From Castellaniella sp034674885 (lineage in GTDB: Bacteria > Pseudomonadota > Gammaproteobacteria > Burkholderiales > Burkholderiaceae_B): DNA of 64,000 nucleotides. Of this stretch, positions 42,649 to 50,683 are shown in pieces; position 1 is the stretch's first letter; each line of letters begins with the position of its first letter. The stretch is taken from NCBI RefSeq assembly GCF_034674885.1, contig NZ_JAUCDS010000001.1, positions 239,003 to 303,002 of the forward strand, in the 5' to 3' direction. A model generated the notes under the pieces. The model saw only the letters and a list, made by a program, of their open reading frames with translations, was not told the DNA's origin and searched no databases. The translations under genes and the position numbers were made by a program.

Positions 42649-43569
42649 TTAGCGAAAGTTGACGTTCCCTTGGACCGTCACCCCCTGCTGGGTCAGCGCA
42701 TTGGAACCGGTGTTCTGGCTCACGTTCATGATGCCCGAGGCACTGGCAAACGAGCTGTTGGAGATGGAGTTGGTGACCGCGAAACTGCCGGCAGAACCAC
42801 CATTGGCCGAGCCGCCGTAGCCGCCCGACGCACCATTGCCTGTGGCGGCCAGGGCCAAGGCGTGGCTAGAGACTGCGCCGTTGGCACTCCCGCCAGCTGC
42901 ACCGCTGCCAGCGGCGGCGCCTGTGCCACCGCCACCACCCGTGCCAGCGGCACCGCCTGTACCGCCGGTCCCACCGCTACTACCGAAGAGGCCACCACCG
43001 CTACCGCCAGTGCCGCCAGTGCCAGCACCGCCGCCGACACCGCCGGTACCACCGCCACCGCCGGTACCACCGCTGCCGCCGTCGCCACCATCAGCACCAA
43101 TAGCCTTGCTTCCTGTAAAGTTGAGGCTATCGCCCTTGTTACCCGTGCCACCCCAGCCGCCAAAGCCGCCATCGCCGCCATTGTTGCCGCTGATGCCCTC
43201 GGATCCGTTATTGTGCACGCTGCCGATCAGATTGGTGTTGGCACGATACAGACCGAGAGACACATCACCCATCCGAACAGAAGTCGCGCTGGAATGGTCG
43301 GTCGCGACGGTACTGTGGTCGTTGTCACGAACATAATTGTGAATGCCGTGAGGGCCTCCCGATTCCGGGACAGTAACGTTTACAGTGGCATTACCACCAG
43401 CACCACCCTCGCCGACACCGACGCCGACACCGAGACCGACACCAAGGCCGTCACCGCCGCCACCGCCACCGCCACCGCCACCGCCCTCGGCCAGTGCCGG
43501 ACCACTCAATGCTAACGCCAGGGCAGCCCCCACCCCGGTAGCAATCAACGATGCTTTGAACTTTTTCAT
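42649..43569 (-). CDS. Glycine-rich secreted protein, candidate fibre or surface-layer subunit
   Basis: A 306-residue exported protein (signal MKKFKASLIATGVGAALALA, predicted cut after PALA). The mature N-terminus has 11 consecutive Gly codons, then GLGVGLGVGVGVGEGG. The central about 150 residues are Gly/Thr/Ala/Ser repeats such as GGTGGVGGGAGTGGTGGSGG. The C-terminus is different: SNSSFASASGIMNVSQNTGS, NALTQQGVTVQGNVNF, a QN motif like that of the other small proteins here. ATG 43569 has AAGGAG nine bases upstream; an ATG at 43587 lies within that site and is rejected. No CxxC end as in FapB/C. First gene of the Fap-like operon. Confidence 0.65.
   Translation of the reverse strand: MKKFKASLIATGVGAALALALSGPALAEGGGGGGGGGGGDGLGVGLGVGVGVGEGGAGGNATVNVTVPESGGPHGIHNYVRDNDHSTVATDHSSATSVRMGDVSLGLYRANTNLIGSVHNNGSEGISGNNGGDGGFGGWGGTGNKGDSLNFTGSKAIGADGGDGGSGGTGGGGGTGGVGGGAGTGGTGGSGGGLFGSSGGTGGTGGAAGTGGGGGTGAAAGSGAAGGSANGAVSSHALALAATGNGASGGYGGSANGGSAGSFAVTNSISNSSFASASGIMNVSQNTGSNALTQQGVTVQGNVNFR
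43453..43485. repeat. Triplet/hexanucleotide repeat encoding poly-Gly
   Basis: Alternating GGC and GGT codons on the minus strand encode 11 Gly in a row. Slippage here would change protein length in whole codons. Confidence 0.85.
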
Positions 43570-44048
43570 GATGACTTGCTCCTTCACTTAACCTGCTGAA
43601 CAGGTGAAAACTACTCTGGGAAACAGTCGGAATGACGCGTCGTGATTCGAAATACGGTGATCAGTCCTCCCTGACTGCAAGCACAGTATGCGCTTAATCA
43701 AAAGTTGAAATTAGAAAAACAAATAATCGTTACCAACTATCATATGTGTTTGTTCCGTAACGACAATATGTGTTTTCTGAAACTTAAGTTTATCTCGCGT
43801 AATTAAATATGACTGAACGGAATTCGAAAATGCCAGATATTCACTTGATGACACATATAAGTAAATATCGGCTTTCCAGGGAATTATTCAAAAACAGGCA
43901 ATGACCGGGCATGGCAATGCCGGCCGGCGCCATATATTCAATATGCGGCGTCAGAATCGGTCGATATCGATTCGTGGGAACCTGTCATGCCGGAATGCCG
44001 GCAGGCGCGATGCGGCGCGTATTCCCGGCTGATGCCGCAACGGGCCAA
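43570..44048. promoter_or_regulatory. AT-rich regulatory region upstream of the Fap-like operon
   Basis: A 479-base gap whose middle (about 43680-43910) is far more AT-rich than anything around it and has no credible gene. ATATGTGTTT occurs at 43742-43751 and 43766-43775, 24 bases apart, and its inverse ACACATAT at 43851-43858. These may be binding sites for a regulator. No convincing -10/-35 pair could be fixed. Confidence 0.5.
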
Positions 44049-44774
44049 TCAGGCTGCGGCGCGCTGACGCCCGGACAAGCACCACCGTGCCAAAGACCGC
44101 GCGGCCTGGCTGACCCGAGCATCCGGCATGTAGCGGGTGATGGGTTTCTTTCGCGCCAAGGCCTCGGGCAGGCTCTCGTCGCAATAAATGGGATGGGGCA
44201 GCACCCGTTCACCATAATGATGCTGCCAGCCCTGCAGGACGTCACGCTCCAGCCGCCACGCCGGGTCGAAATCATTGATCAGCAAATAACTGCTGGCCTC
44301 GAAATCGATCTGGGACAGCAGTTCCTGGGCCGCCATATCAGGATGCGCCACCATCAGATCCAGCGTGCTGCGAAACCGCAGGGCAGGCGCCAGCCGGTGC
44401 GGAAAAGGCGGACAGTCGAACAACACCCAGTCGAAGTCCCGCTCGAGGCTTGGCAGCACCTGGAGCCAGAAGTCATCGCCCCGCAGCAGATGTGAAATGC
44501 CGGAACTCTCGATGGCCTGGCGCCCGAACGGAACCAGCATCAGGCCGCCGTCGAGCTGAAACGCCTGCCGGCGCCATTCGTCCGGGAACAGGGATGCCAC
44601 CCACCCCCGCCCATCCGCGCGGGGAACGTCGAAATGCATCCGCAAGAGATCGGAAGAATTCAAGTCCACCAGCAGCACGCGCTGGCCCAGGGCATGCAGG
44701 GCATCGCCCAGCATGCCGACCACCGTCGTGGTGCCTGCCCCGCCTCGTATGCCTTTCAAAGTCACCAGGTTCAT
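44049..44774 (-). CDS. bcsQ: BcsQ/YhjQ-like ParA-family ATPase (orphan)
   Basis: A 241-residue MinD/ParA-type ATPase. The deviant P-loop is LKGIRGGAGTTTVVGML, with Thr where ParA has Lys, exactly as in the cellulose-associated BcsQ subgroup; VLLVDLNSSDLLRMHFDV, DWVLFDCPPFPH and LLINDFDP follow the same pattern. BcsQ localises cellulose synthesis at the cell pole in enterics. No bcs gene is in the window. ATG 44774 has AGGAGG six bases upstream; the frame is open further but that sequence is unrelated. It lies upstream of the Fap-like operon on the same strand. Confidence 0.8.
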   Translation of the reverse strand: MNLVTLKGIRGGAGTTTVVGMLGDALHALGQRVLLVDLNSSDLLRMHFDVPRADGRGWVASLFPDEWRRQAFQLDGGLMLVPFGRQAIESSGISHLLRGDDFWLQVLPSLERDFDWVLFDCPPFPHRLAPALRFRSTLDLMVAHPDMAAQELLSQIDFEASSYLLINDFDPAWRLERDVLQGWQHHYGERVLPHPIYCDESLPEALARKKPITRYMPDARVSQAARSLARWCLSGRQRAAA

Positions 44775-44921
44775 GTCCGACCTCCTGCCCCGCTCATCAC
44801 AACCATTACCGATCCACAACATTCTGTGTCTGTTGACGATAAAGGCTATCTGTCTGTGAGTGTGTGGGGCAGATGACCGATCAACCATATGGCCTAGACC
44901 GAGGCGAGACGGTCACGCACG

Positions 44922-45698
44922 CTAGCGATGCTTGAATTCGGGCTTGCGTTTTTCCACGAACGCCTTCATGCCTTCCTTCTGGTCTTCGGTGGCGAACAGG
45001 GCATGAAAATTACGCCGCTCGAACAGCAGGGATTCATCCAGCGTGGCCTCGAAGGCGCGGTTGACGCATTCTTTCGCCATCATCACAGCCGGCAACGGCA
45101 TGGACGCAATCACCGTGGCGGCCTCGATGGCTTCATCCAGCAGCTTGTCCAACGGTACGATGCGTGCCACCAGGCCGGCGCGCTCGGCCTCATGCACATC
45201 CATCATGCGACCGGTCAGCACCAGGTCCATGGCCTTGGCCTTGCCCACGGCGCGCGGCAGGCGCTGGGTACCGCCGTAGCCCGGAATGACGCCGAGTTTG
45301 ATTTCCGGCTGGCCGAACTTGGCATTTTCGGCGGCGATGATGAAATCGCACAGCATGGCCAGTTCGCAGCCACCGCCCAGTGCATAGCCTGACACTGCCG
45401 CAATGATGGGCTTGCGGGCGCGGCGCAAGGCATCCCAGTTGCCGCCCAGGTAATCGGCCTTGTAGACGTCCATGTAGGACCAGCCCGCCATGGCGCCGAT
45501 ATCGGCCCCGGCTGCGAAAGCCTTTTCGCTGCCCGTCAGCACCATGGCGCCGATCGCGTCGTCGGCCTCGAAGGCCCGCACGGCGGCCGAGAGTTCGTCG
45601 ATGACCGCGTTGCTGAGTGCGTTCAGGACCTGGGGACGATTCAGGGTCAGCAGTCCGACGCGTCCACGGACTTCGACCTTTACCAATGCTTCGCTCAT
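44922..45698 (-). CDS. Enoyl-CoA hydratase/isomerase family protein
   Basis: A 258-residue crotonase that hydrates enoyl-CoA in fatty acid or related acyl-CoA breakdown. It has LLTLNRPQVLNALSNAVIDE, the oxyanion-hole region GSEKAFAAGADIGAM, AVSGYALGGGCELAMLCDFI and the catalytic Glu stretch FGQPEIKLGVIPGYGGTQRL with both acidic residues of true hydratases. Length is typical. Divergent from the M61 peptidase; 147 bases from bcsQ. The exact pathway is not shown by neighbours. Confidence 0.93.
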   Translation of the reverse strand: MSEALVKVEVRGRVGLLTLNRPQVLNALSNAVIDELSAAVRAFEADDAIGAMVLTGSEKAFAAGADIGAMAGWSYMDVYKADYLGGNWDALRRARKPIIAAVSGYALGGGCELAMLCDFIIAAENAKFGQPEIKLGVIPGYGGTQRLPRAVGKAKAMDLVLTGRMMDVHEAERAGLVARIVPLDKLLDEAIEAATVIASMPLPAVMMAKECVNRAFEATLDESLLFERRNFHALFATEDQKEGMKAFVEKRKPEFKHR

Positions 45699-45723
45699 GT
45701 TGCCTCCAAAGTAAACTAGCGGA

Positions 45724-47514
45724 ATGAAAGATGAACTGATCCGCTACCGGGTGCAGCTGGCCGACCCGGCCGGCCACCGCTATGCCATCCGGCTGACGAT
45801 ACCGCAGCCCGACCCGAACGGCCAGATGCTGCGCCTGCCCGCCTGGATTCCCGGCAGCTACCTGATCCGTGATTTTGCACGACAGATCGAAACTCTGCAG
45901 GTGCGGGACGTGCGCGGCAAAGTCGCCACCCGCAAGACCGACAGCCATGCCTGGCTCTGCGACCCCGCACGCGGGGCGCTGACCGTCGACTACACGGTCT
46001 ACGCCTGGGACCTGTCCGTACGCGGGGCGCACTTCGATGAAAGCCATGCCTTTTTCAACGGCAGCAGCCTGTTCCTGGCCGCCGCTGGGCAAGAAGCCCG
46101 CCCCTGCCTGCTGGAGCTCTGCCCGCCAGACCACGCCAAGGGCTGGCAAGTCCACACCAGCCTGCCGCCGGCGGCCGGCCAACCGGACTGCGCCCCAGCG
46201 CAAGGCTTTGGCTGCTACCGCGCCGCCGACTACGATGCCCTGATCGACCACCCGGTAGAAATCGGCACTCCGCAATCCATCAGCTTCCAGGCCCACGGCG
46301 CCGTCCATCATCTGGTCTTCACCGGCGTAGCCCCGCAGCTCGACCTGGAACGCATCGCTGCGGACGTTCAGAAAATCTGCGCCGCGCAGATCGAACTTTT
46401 CGAACCATCAACCCGGCGCGCACCCTTTCTGGACAGCGCCGATCACTACACGTTCCTGACCACGATCACAGGCGACGGCTACGGCGGCCTGGAACATCGC
46501 GCATCCACGGCGCTGATGATCGGCCGGCACGACCTGCCCATGCGCGGCCGGCCAGCCCCCGAGGGCTATCAGACCTTCCTGGGGCTGGTCAGCCACGAAT
46601 ATTTCCACACCTGGAACGTCAAGCGCATCAAGCCTGCTGCCTTCGCGCCCTATGACCTGAGCCAGCCCAACCACACGCGCCTGCTCTGGGTCTTCGAGGG
46701 ATTCACCTCGTACTACGACGATCTGATGCTGCTGCGCTCGGGCGTGATCGACGAAACCGCCTACCTGAAACTGCTGGCCCGCACCCTGGATCAGGTGCTG
46801 CGCGGCGGCGGCCGGCTGAAGCAGTCCGTCGCCGACAGTTCCTTCGATGCCTGGACGCGCTATTACAAACAGGACGAGAACTCGCCCAACGCCCTGGTCA
46901 GCTACTACACCAAGGGGTCCCTGGTGGCCCTGGGGCTGGATCTGGAGATCCGCCACCGATCCGGCCACACCCGCAGCCTGGACGACCTCATGCGTCTGCT
47001 GTGGGATCGCTATGGCCGCGACTTCTACCAGGGCCGCCCCCAGGGGGTCCCGGAAGATGCCCTGCCCGCCCTGATCCTGCAGGCCACGGGTGTGGATCTG
47101 GGTGATTTCATTGCCCGATACGCCGAAGGCTGCGCCGACGTCCCCCTGAAGGCCGCGCTGGCTCGCGCCGGCATCACCGTGATCGCCGAGGCCGAGCACA
47201 GCCGGCCCACGCTGGACGTGCGCACTCGCGCCGACACCGGCGGCCTGCGCCTGGCCACTGTGTACGAACAGGGCGCCGCCCATCGCGCGGGCCTGTCGGC
47301 GGGTGACCTGCTGATCGCTCTGGACGGACTGCGCATCACTGACGCCGCCGGCCTGGATGCCCTGCTGGATGGGCGCCAGGCGGGCGACCGGGTCACGCTG
47401 CATGTCTTCCGGCGCGACGAATTGCGCCAGTACCGGGCGCGGCTGGCCCAAGCTGCAGCCCTGAAGCATCGGCTGGAACGCTCGGGCGCCCACCCCTCGG
47501 ACCCCGTCGCATGA
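45724..47514 (+). CDS. M61-family metallopeptidase with PDZ domain
   Basis: A 596-residue zinc aminopeptidase of the glycyl aminopeptidase family. The N-terminal beta domain (IPQPDPNGQMLRLPAWIPGS, YLIRDFARQIETLQV) is followed by the catalytic zinc motif LVSHEYFHTWNVKRIKP (HExxH) with the downstream Glu in LLWVFEGFTSYYDDLMLLRS. A C-terminal PDZ domain shows LATVYEQGAAHRAGLSAGDL. No signal peptide, so probably cytoplasmic. Its stop overlaps the folB start by four bases, giving an M61-folB-ttcA series. Confidence 0.93.
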   Translation: MKDELIRYRVQLADPAGHRYAIRLTIPQPDPNGQMLRLPAWIPGSYLIRDFARQIETLQVRDVRGKVATRKTDSHAWLCDPARGALTVDYTVYAWDLSVRGAHFDESHAFFNGSSLFLAAAGQEARPCLLELCPPDHAKGWQVHTSLPPAAGQPDCAPAQGFGCYRAADYDALIDHPVEIGTPQSISFQAHGAVHHLVFTGVAPQLDLERIAADVQKICAAQIELFEPSTRRAPFLDSADHYTFLTTITGDGYGGLEHRASTALMIGRHDLPMRGRPAPEGYQTFLGLVSHEYFHTWNVKRIKPAAFAPYDLSQPNHTRLLWVFEGFTSYYDDLMLLRSGVIDETAYLKLLARTLDQVLRGGGRLKQSVADSSFDAWTRYYKQDENSPNALVSYYTKGSLVALGLDLEIRHRSGHTRSLDDLMRLLWDRYGRDFYQGRPQGVPEDALPALILQATGVDLGDFIARYAEGCADVPLKAALARAGITVIAEAEHSRPTLDVRTRADTGGLRLATVYEQGAAHRAGLSAGDLLIALDGLRITDAAGLDALLDGRQAGDRVTLHVFRRDELRQYRARLAQAAALKHRLERSGAHPSDPVA

Positions 47515-47909
47515 AACCGGCCGATCAAACCCCTGGCGCCCACACTCGCCGCGTGATCCTGGACGATCTGCAGGTGTCGGCGTCCATCGGCATGCTGGAC
47601 CACGAACGGACCGCCCGACAGCCCCTGCGCATCCACGCTGAATTCGACACCGACGCCTCGCGGCCGGTGGACGATGCCGACATCGGCAGCGTGCTGGACT
47701 ACCGCCTGTTGCGCGAGGCGCTGATCCAGGAAGCCACCCACGCCCACACCGATTTGCTGGAAACCCTGGTGGATCGGTCCCTGGCCCGCATCCTGCGGGA
47801 CTTTCCGGACGTCCTGCACGTTCGCCTTCGCATCTGCAAACCGCAGGCGTTCGATGATTGCGCCGCCGTCTGCATCGAACAATCGCGCAGCCGCCCGCAC
47901 GCCGCCTGA
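47511..47909 (+). CDS. folB: Dihydroneopterin aldolase
   Basis: A 132-residue enzyme of folate synthesis that converts dihydroneopterin to hydroxymethyl-dihydropterin. Landmarks: VILDDLQVSASIGMLDHERT, IHAEFDTDASRPVDDADIGS, VLDYRLLREALIQEA and HTDLLETLVDRSLARIL. The ATG overlaps the stop of the M61 peptidase (ATGA, 47511-47514); ttcA starts 11 bases after its stop. Confidence 0.92.
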   Translation: MKPADQTPGAHTRRVILDDLQVSASIGMLDHERTARQPLRIHAEFDTDASRPVDDADIGSVLDYRLLREALIQEATHAHTDLLETLVDRSLARILRDFPDVLHVRLRICKPQAFDDCAAVCIEQSRSRPHAA

Positions 47910-47920
47910 CCCCCCGCACC

Positions 47921-48943
47921 ATGTCCGCCTCCACACCTTTTTCACCGACTGCCAACGCCATTGCGGCGGAACACCCGACAACCCCCGACAGCGCGGCGGC
48001 CGCCGCGCACCGCCCCCACCGCAGCGTCAGCGAAAACAAGCTGGTCAAGCGGCTGCTGCGTGAAACCGGCAAGGCCATCGGCGACTATCAGATGATCGAG
48101 GACGGCGACCGCGTCATGGTCTGCCTGTCCGGCGGCAAGGATTCCTACGGCCTGCTGGATATCCTGCTGACGCTGCGCGAACGCGCGCCCATCCATTTCG
48201 ATATCATCGCGGTCAACCTGGACCAGAAACAGCCCGGGTTCCCCGAACACGTGCTGCCTGACTATCTGAGCGCACGCGGCATCCCTTTCCACATCGAAAA
48301 CCAGGATACGTATTCGGTGGTCAAGCGCCTGATTCCAGAGGGCAAGACGACATGTTCCCTGTGCTCGCGCCTGCGCCGAGGCATTCTGTACCGCGTAGCC
48401 CACGAACTGGGCGCCACCAAGATCGCCCTGGGACACCATCGCAACGACATCCTGGCAACCTTTTTCCTGAATCTGTTCTACGGCGGCCGCATGAAAGCCA
48501 TGCCGCCGAAACTGGTGTCGGACAACGGCGAACACATCGTCATCCGGCCGCTGGCCTACGTGCACGAAAAGGACCTGATCGCCTATGCCCGGCTGCGCGA
48601 ATTTCCCATCATCCCCTGCAACCTGTGCGGCTCGCAGGAAAACCTGAAGCGCAAGGAAATCAACCGCATGCTGGAAGAATGGGACCGGCATTTCTCCAAC
48701 CGCACCTGGAACATATTCCGCGCGCTGTCACATGTGGTGCCATCCCACCTGATGGACCCGGCCCTGATGGATTTCCGCAGTCTGCGCCCCACAGGCCAGG
48801 CCGACGCCAACGGCGACCGGGCCTTTGACGAGGAAGACTTCCCGATGCCGGCATTCGCGGAAGACGAAGAGCTCAGCGATGCAAGCAGCCCGTTCGAACA
48901 GGTGGTCGCCCGGCCGCGCGTGCGGGCTTCCCGCGAATCCTGA
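47921..48943 (+). CDS. ttcA: tRNA 2-thiocytidine biosynthesis protein TtcA
   Basis: A 340-residue Fe-S-dependent tRNA thiolase that modifies C32. PP-loop motif VMVCLSGGKDSYGLLDILLT, the two cysteine pairs TTCSLCSRLRRGILY and IPCNLCGSQENLKRKEI, and ALGHHRNDILATFFLNLFYG are all diagnostic. A variable Ala/Pro-rich N-terminus of about 35 residues precedes the core. ATG 47921 fits the spacing from folB. The C-terminus has an acidic tail. Confidence 0.96.
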   Translation: MSASTPFSPTANAIAAEHPTTPDSAAAAAHRPHRSVSENKLVKRLLRETGKAIGDYQMIEDGDRVMVCLSGGKDSYGLLDILLTLRERAPIHFDIIAVNLDQKQPGFPEHVLPDYLSARGIPFHIENQDTYSVVKRLIPEGKTTCSLCSRLRRGILYRVAHELGATKIALGHHRNDILATFFLNLFYGGRMKAMPPKLVSDNGEHIVIRPLAYVHEKDLIAYARLREFPIIPCNLCGSQENLKRKEINRMLEEWDRHFSNRTWNIFRALSHVVPSHLMDPALMDFRSLRPTGQADANGDRAFDEEDFPMPAFAEDEELSDASSPFEQVVARPRVRASRES

Positions 48944-48951
48944 TCCGCCCG

Positions 48952-49863
48952 CTACTCGACCGTGGACCCTCCGCCCAGAATGTCGACGTGCGCCAGTTGC
49001 TCGTTCAGGAAATCCAGCAACGCGCGTGCGCGCGCCGGCATCATGCGGGAAGGAAACAGGGCGACCATCGGTATCGCCTCGAAAGACCAGTCCGGCAACA
49101 CACGAACCAGACTGCCCTTGCGCTGATCGGGCGGCACGGACAGCGGCACGATGCCCATGTGCCGTTCGACCATGTACCGCAGCATCATCACATGATTGAC
49201 GGCAATCCGCCCGTCGACCCGCACCTGCCTTTCCTCGCCTCCGGAAGAAAGCAGCTTCCATAGGGAATCTTCACGGCTGGCACTGGCGCGCAGGCACTGG
49301 TGCCCGGACAGATCGGCGGGCTCTGCGGGCACGCCATGCCGGCGCAGATATTCCCCAGACGCGTAGAGCCCCAGCGACAAGGTCCCCAGGCGCCGCGACA
49401 CAATGCCGGAATCCGGCAGGCGCGAAGCCCGGATCACGACGTCGAAGCCATCCGCCTGCAGATCGATCTTGCGCACGCTCAGGTCGTACTCGCAGTCGAT
49501 GTCGGGATAGCGGCGGGAAAATTCCGGCAAGGCGTCCTGCAGGAATGCCAGCGCCAGGCTGGATGGCAGCGAAACCCGGAGGTGGCCACGCGGCTGCCGG
49601 GCATCGTCCAGCAGCGCCTCGTGCGCAATGCGGGCTTCCTCGATGATGTGCCTGCAGCGCTCGAAGTAGGCCACCCCCACATCGGTCAGCACGACCTTGC
49701 GCGTGGACCGGTTCAGCAGGCGCACCCCGATGGATTTCTCCAACTGGGAAATCCGCCGCGAGAGGGTCGAGGCCGGCATCCCCAGGGCGTCGCCTGCGCG
49801 GGTGAACCCCTGGCTGCGGGCAACTTCGACGAACAACTCAAGATCGTTCAGGGACGGGGACAT
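48952..49863 (-). CDS. LysR-family transcriptional regulator
   Basis: A 303-residue regulator. The N-terminal winged helix (LNDLELFVEVARSQGFTRAG, LGMPASTLSRRISQLEKSIG, VRLLNRSTRKVVLTDVGVAY) is standard LysR; a substrate-binding effector domain follows (RGHLRVSLPSSLALAFLQDA). It most resembles the CrgA/AaeR-type group by the DVVIRASRLPDSGIVSRRLG pattern. It is divergent from the DUF4148 gene at 50087 and convergent with ttcA. The effector and targets are unknown. Confidence 0.92.
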   Translation of the reverse strand: MSPSLNDLELFVEVARSQGFTRAGDALGMPASTLSRRISQLEKSIGVRLLNRSTRKVVLTDVGVAYFERCRHIIEEARIAHEALLDDARQPRGHLRVSLPSSLALAFLQDALPEFSRRYPDIDCEYDLSVRKIDLQADGFDVVIRASRLPDSGIVSRRLGTLSLGLYASGEYLRRHGVPAEPADLSGHQCLRASASREDSLWKLLSSGGEERQVRVDGRIAVNHVMMLRYMVERHMGIVPLSVPPDQRKGSLVRVLPDWSFEAIPMVALFPSRMMPARARALLDFLNEQLAHVDILGGGSTVE

Positions 49864-50086
49864 AATACGCAGCCGGCAAACGCAAACGGACGGACAAAGC
49901 GGTCGGACGTCCAGAAGCCATCCACCGATTGTCGATAAAAATGGAAAGCTGAATTCGCATCAGCCCAGTTTATCGCAGCGCAGCAAACGCGCACACTGTC
50001 TTCCATCGAGGCAGGGTCAGCAACACGTCGCGGAAAGCCCGTGATGACCCGGTCTCACGTTTCAACTTGAACTGAAGGAAACCATC

Positions 50087-50398
50087 ATGAAAGTCGCTGC
50101 TACCGCCATTGTCGCCCTGTCGCTGGGCCTTGCCTCCGTCGGAATCGCTCAGGCCGATGAAGCCAACTACCCGGAAATCACGACGCCCAGCACCCAAACG
50201 CGCGCTGAAGTCGTCCAGGCGCTGCGGGTCGCACAATCCCAAGGCTTGGTCACAATCGGCGAGACCGCCAGCTACCCCCACCTGCAAGACGACAGCGCGC
50301 CTCTGACTCGCGCCCAAGTCCTGAAGGAACTGCAGCAAGCCGAGAACTCCGGCCTGGTCAGCATCGGCGAGGACAACCAGTATCCCAACATCCTGTAA
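50087..50398 (+). CDS. Secreted DUF4148 protein with two tandem repeats
   Basis: A 103-residue periplasmic protein (signal MKVAATAIVALSLGLASVGI, predicted cut after AQA). The mature part is two similar units, TRAEVVQALRVAQSQGLVTI followed by GETASYP, and TRAQVLKELQQAENSGLVSI followed by GEDNQYP. The TRAxV-x-L-x-x-A pattern marks DUF4148, a small-protein family abundant in Burkholderiales with unknown function. A strong terminator follows 17 bases after the stop, so it is a single-gene unit. Confidence 0.85.
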   Translation: MKVAATAIVALSLGLASVGIAQADEANYPEITTPSTQTRAEVVQALRVAQSQGLVTIGETASYPHLQDDSAPLTRAQVLKELQQAENSGLVSIGEDNQYPNIL

Positions 50399-50415
50399 AC
50401 ACAGGCCTGGGTTCG

Positions 50416-50451
50416 AAAGCCCGCCGCGCACGATGCGCGGCGGGCTTTTTT
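50416..50451 (+). terminator. Strong intrinsic terminator after the DUF4148 gene
   Basis: AGCCCGCCGCGC (50418-50429) pairs perfectly with GCGCGGCGGGCT (50435-50446) around a five-base loop, followed by a run of T. Confidence 0.95.
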
Positions 50452-50683
50452 CATGCCCCGCGTACCCTGGCTGGTCACGCGGCCGGGGATCAGCCGATCC
50501 ACAAGCTTGTGGATTCGCTACCGTAATTCCGCATTGACAGATTCTTGCCCACAGCAGGAAACTGATTCAGCTTCTCCGGAAAATGACACACATTTCCGCT
50601 AGCAAAGGTTGTTTTCAAGATTCATCTCGCATGCGCCGCCCCAAACGGCGCACGTCTCCGAGACGTACCAGAGGAGGATTCAC

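Noticed and set aside
42850..43120. The repetitive Gly-rich DNA as a CRISPR array or satellite
   Set aside because: The period is one to a few codons, without uniform repeats or spacers, and it is a continuous coding frame.
42541..43515. A 324-codon Ala/Thr-rich plus-strand frame across the glycine-rich gene
   Set aside because: It is the complement of Gly-rich codons; it lacks a signal peptide and a start signal, whereas the minus-strand gene has both.
44049..44774. Chromosome- or plasmid-partition ParA
   Set aside because: The P-loop lacks the ParA Lys and matches the BcsQ form; no parB or parS-like site is adjacent.
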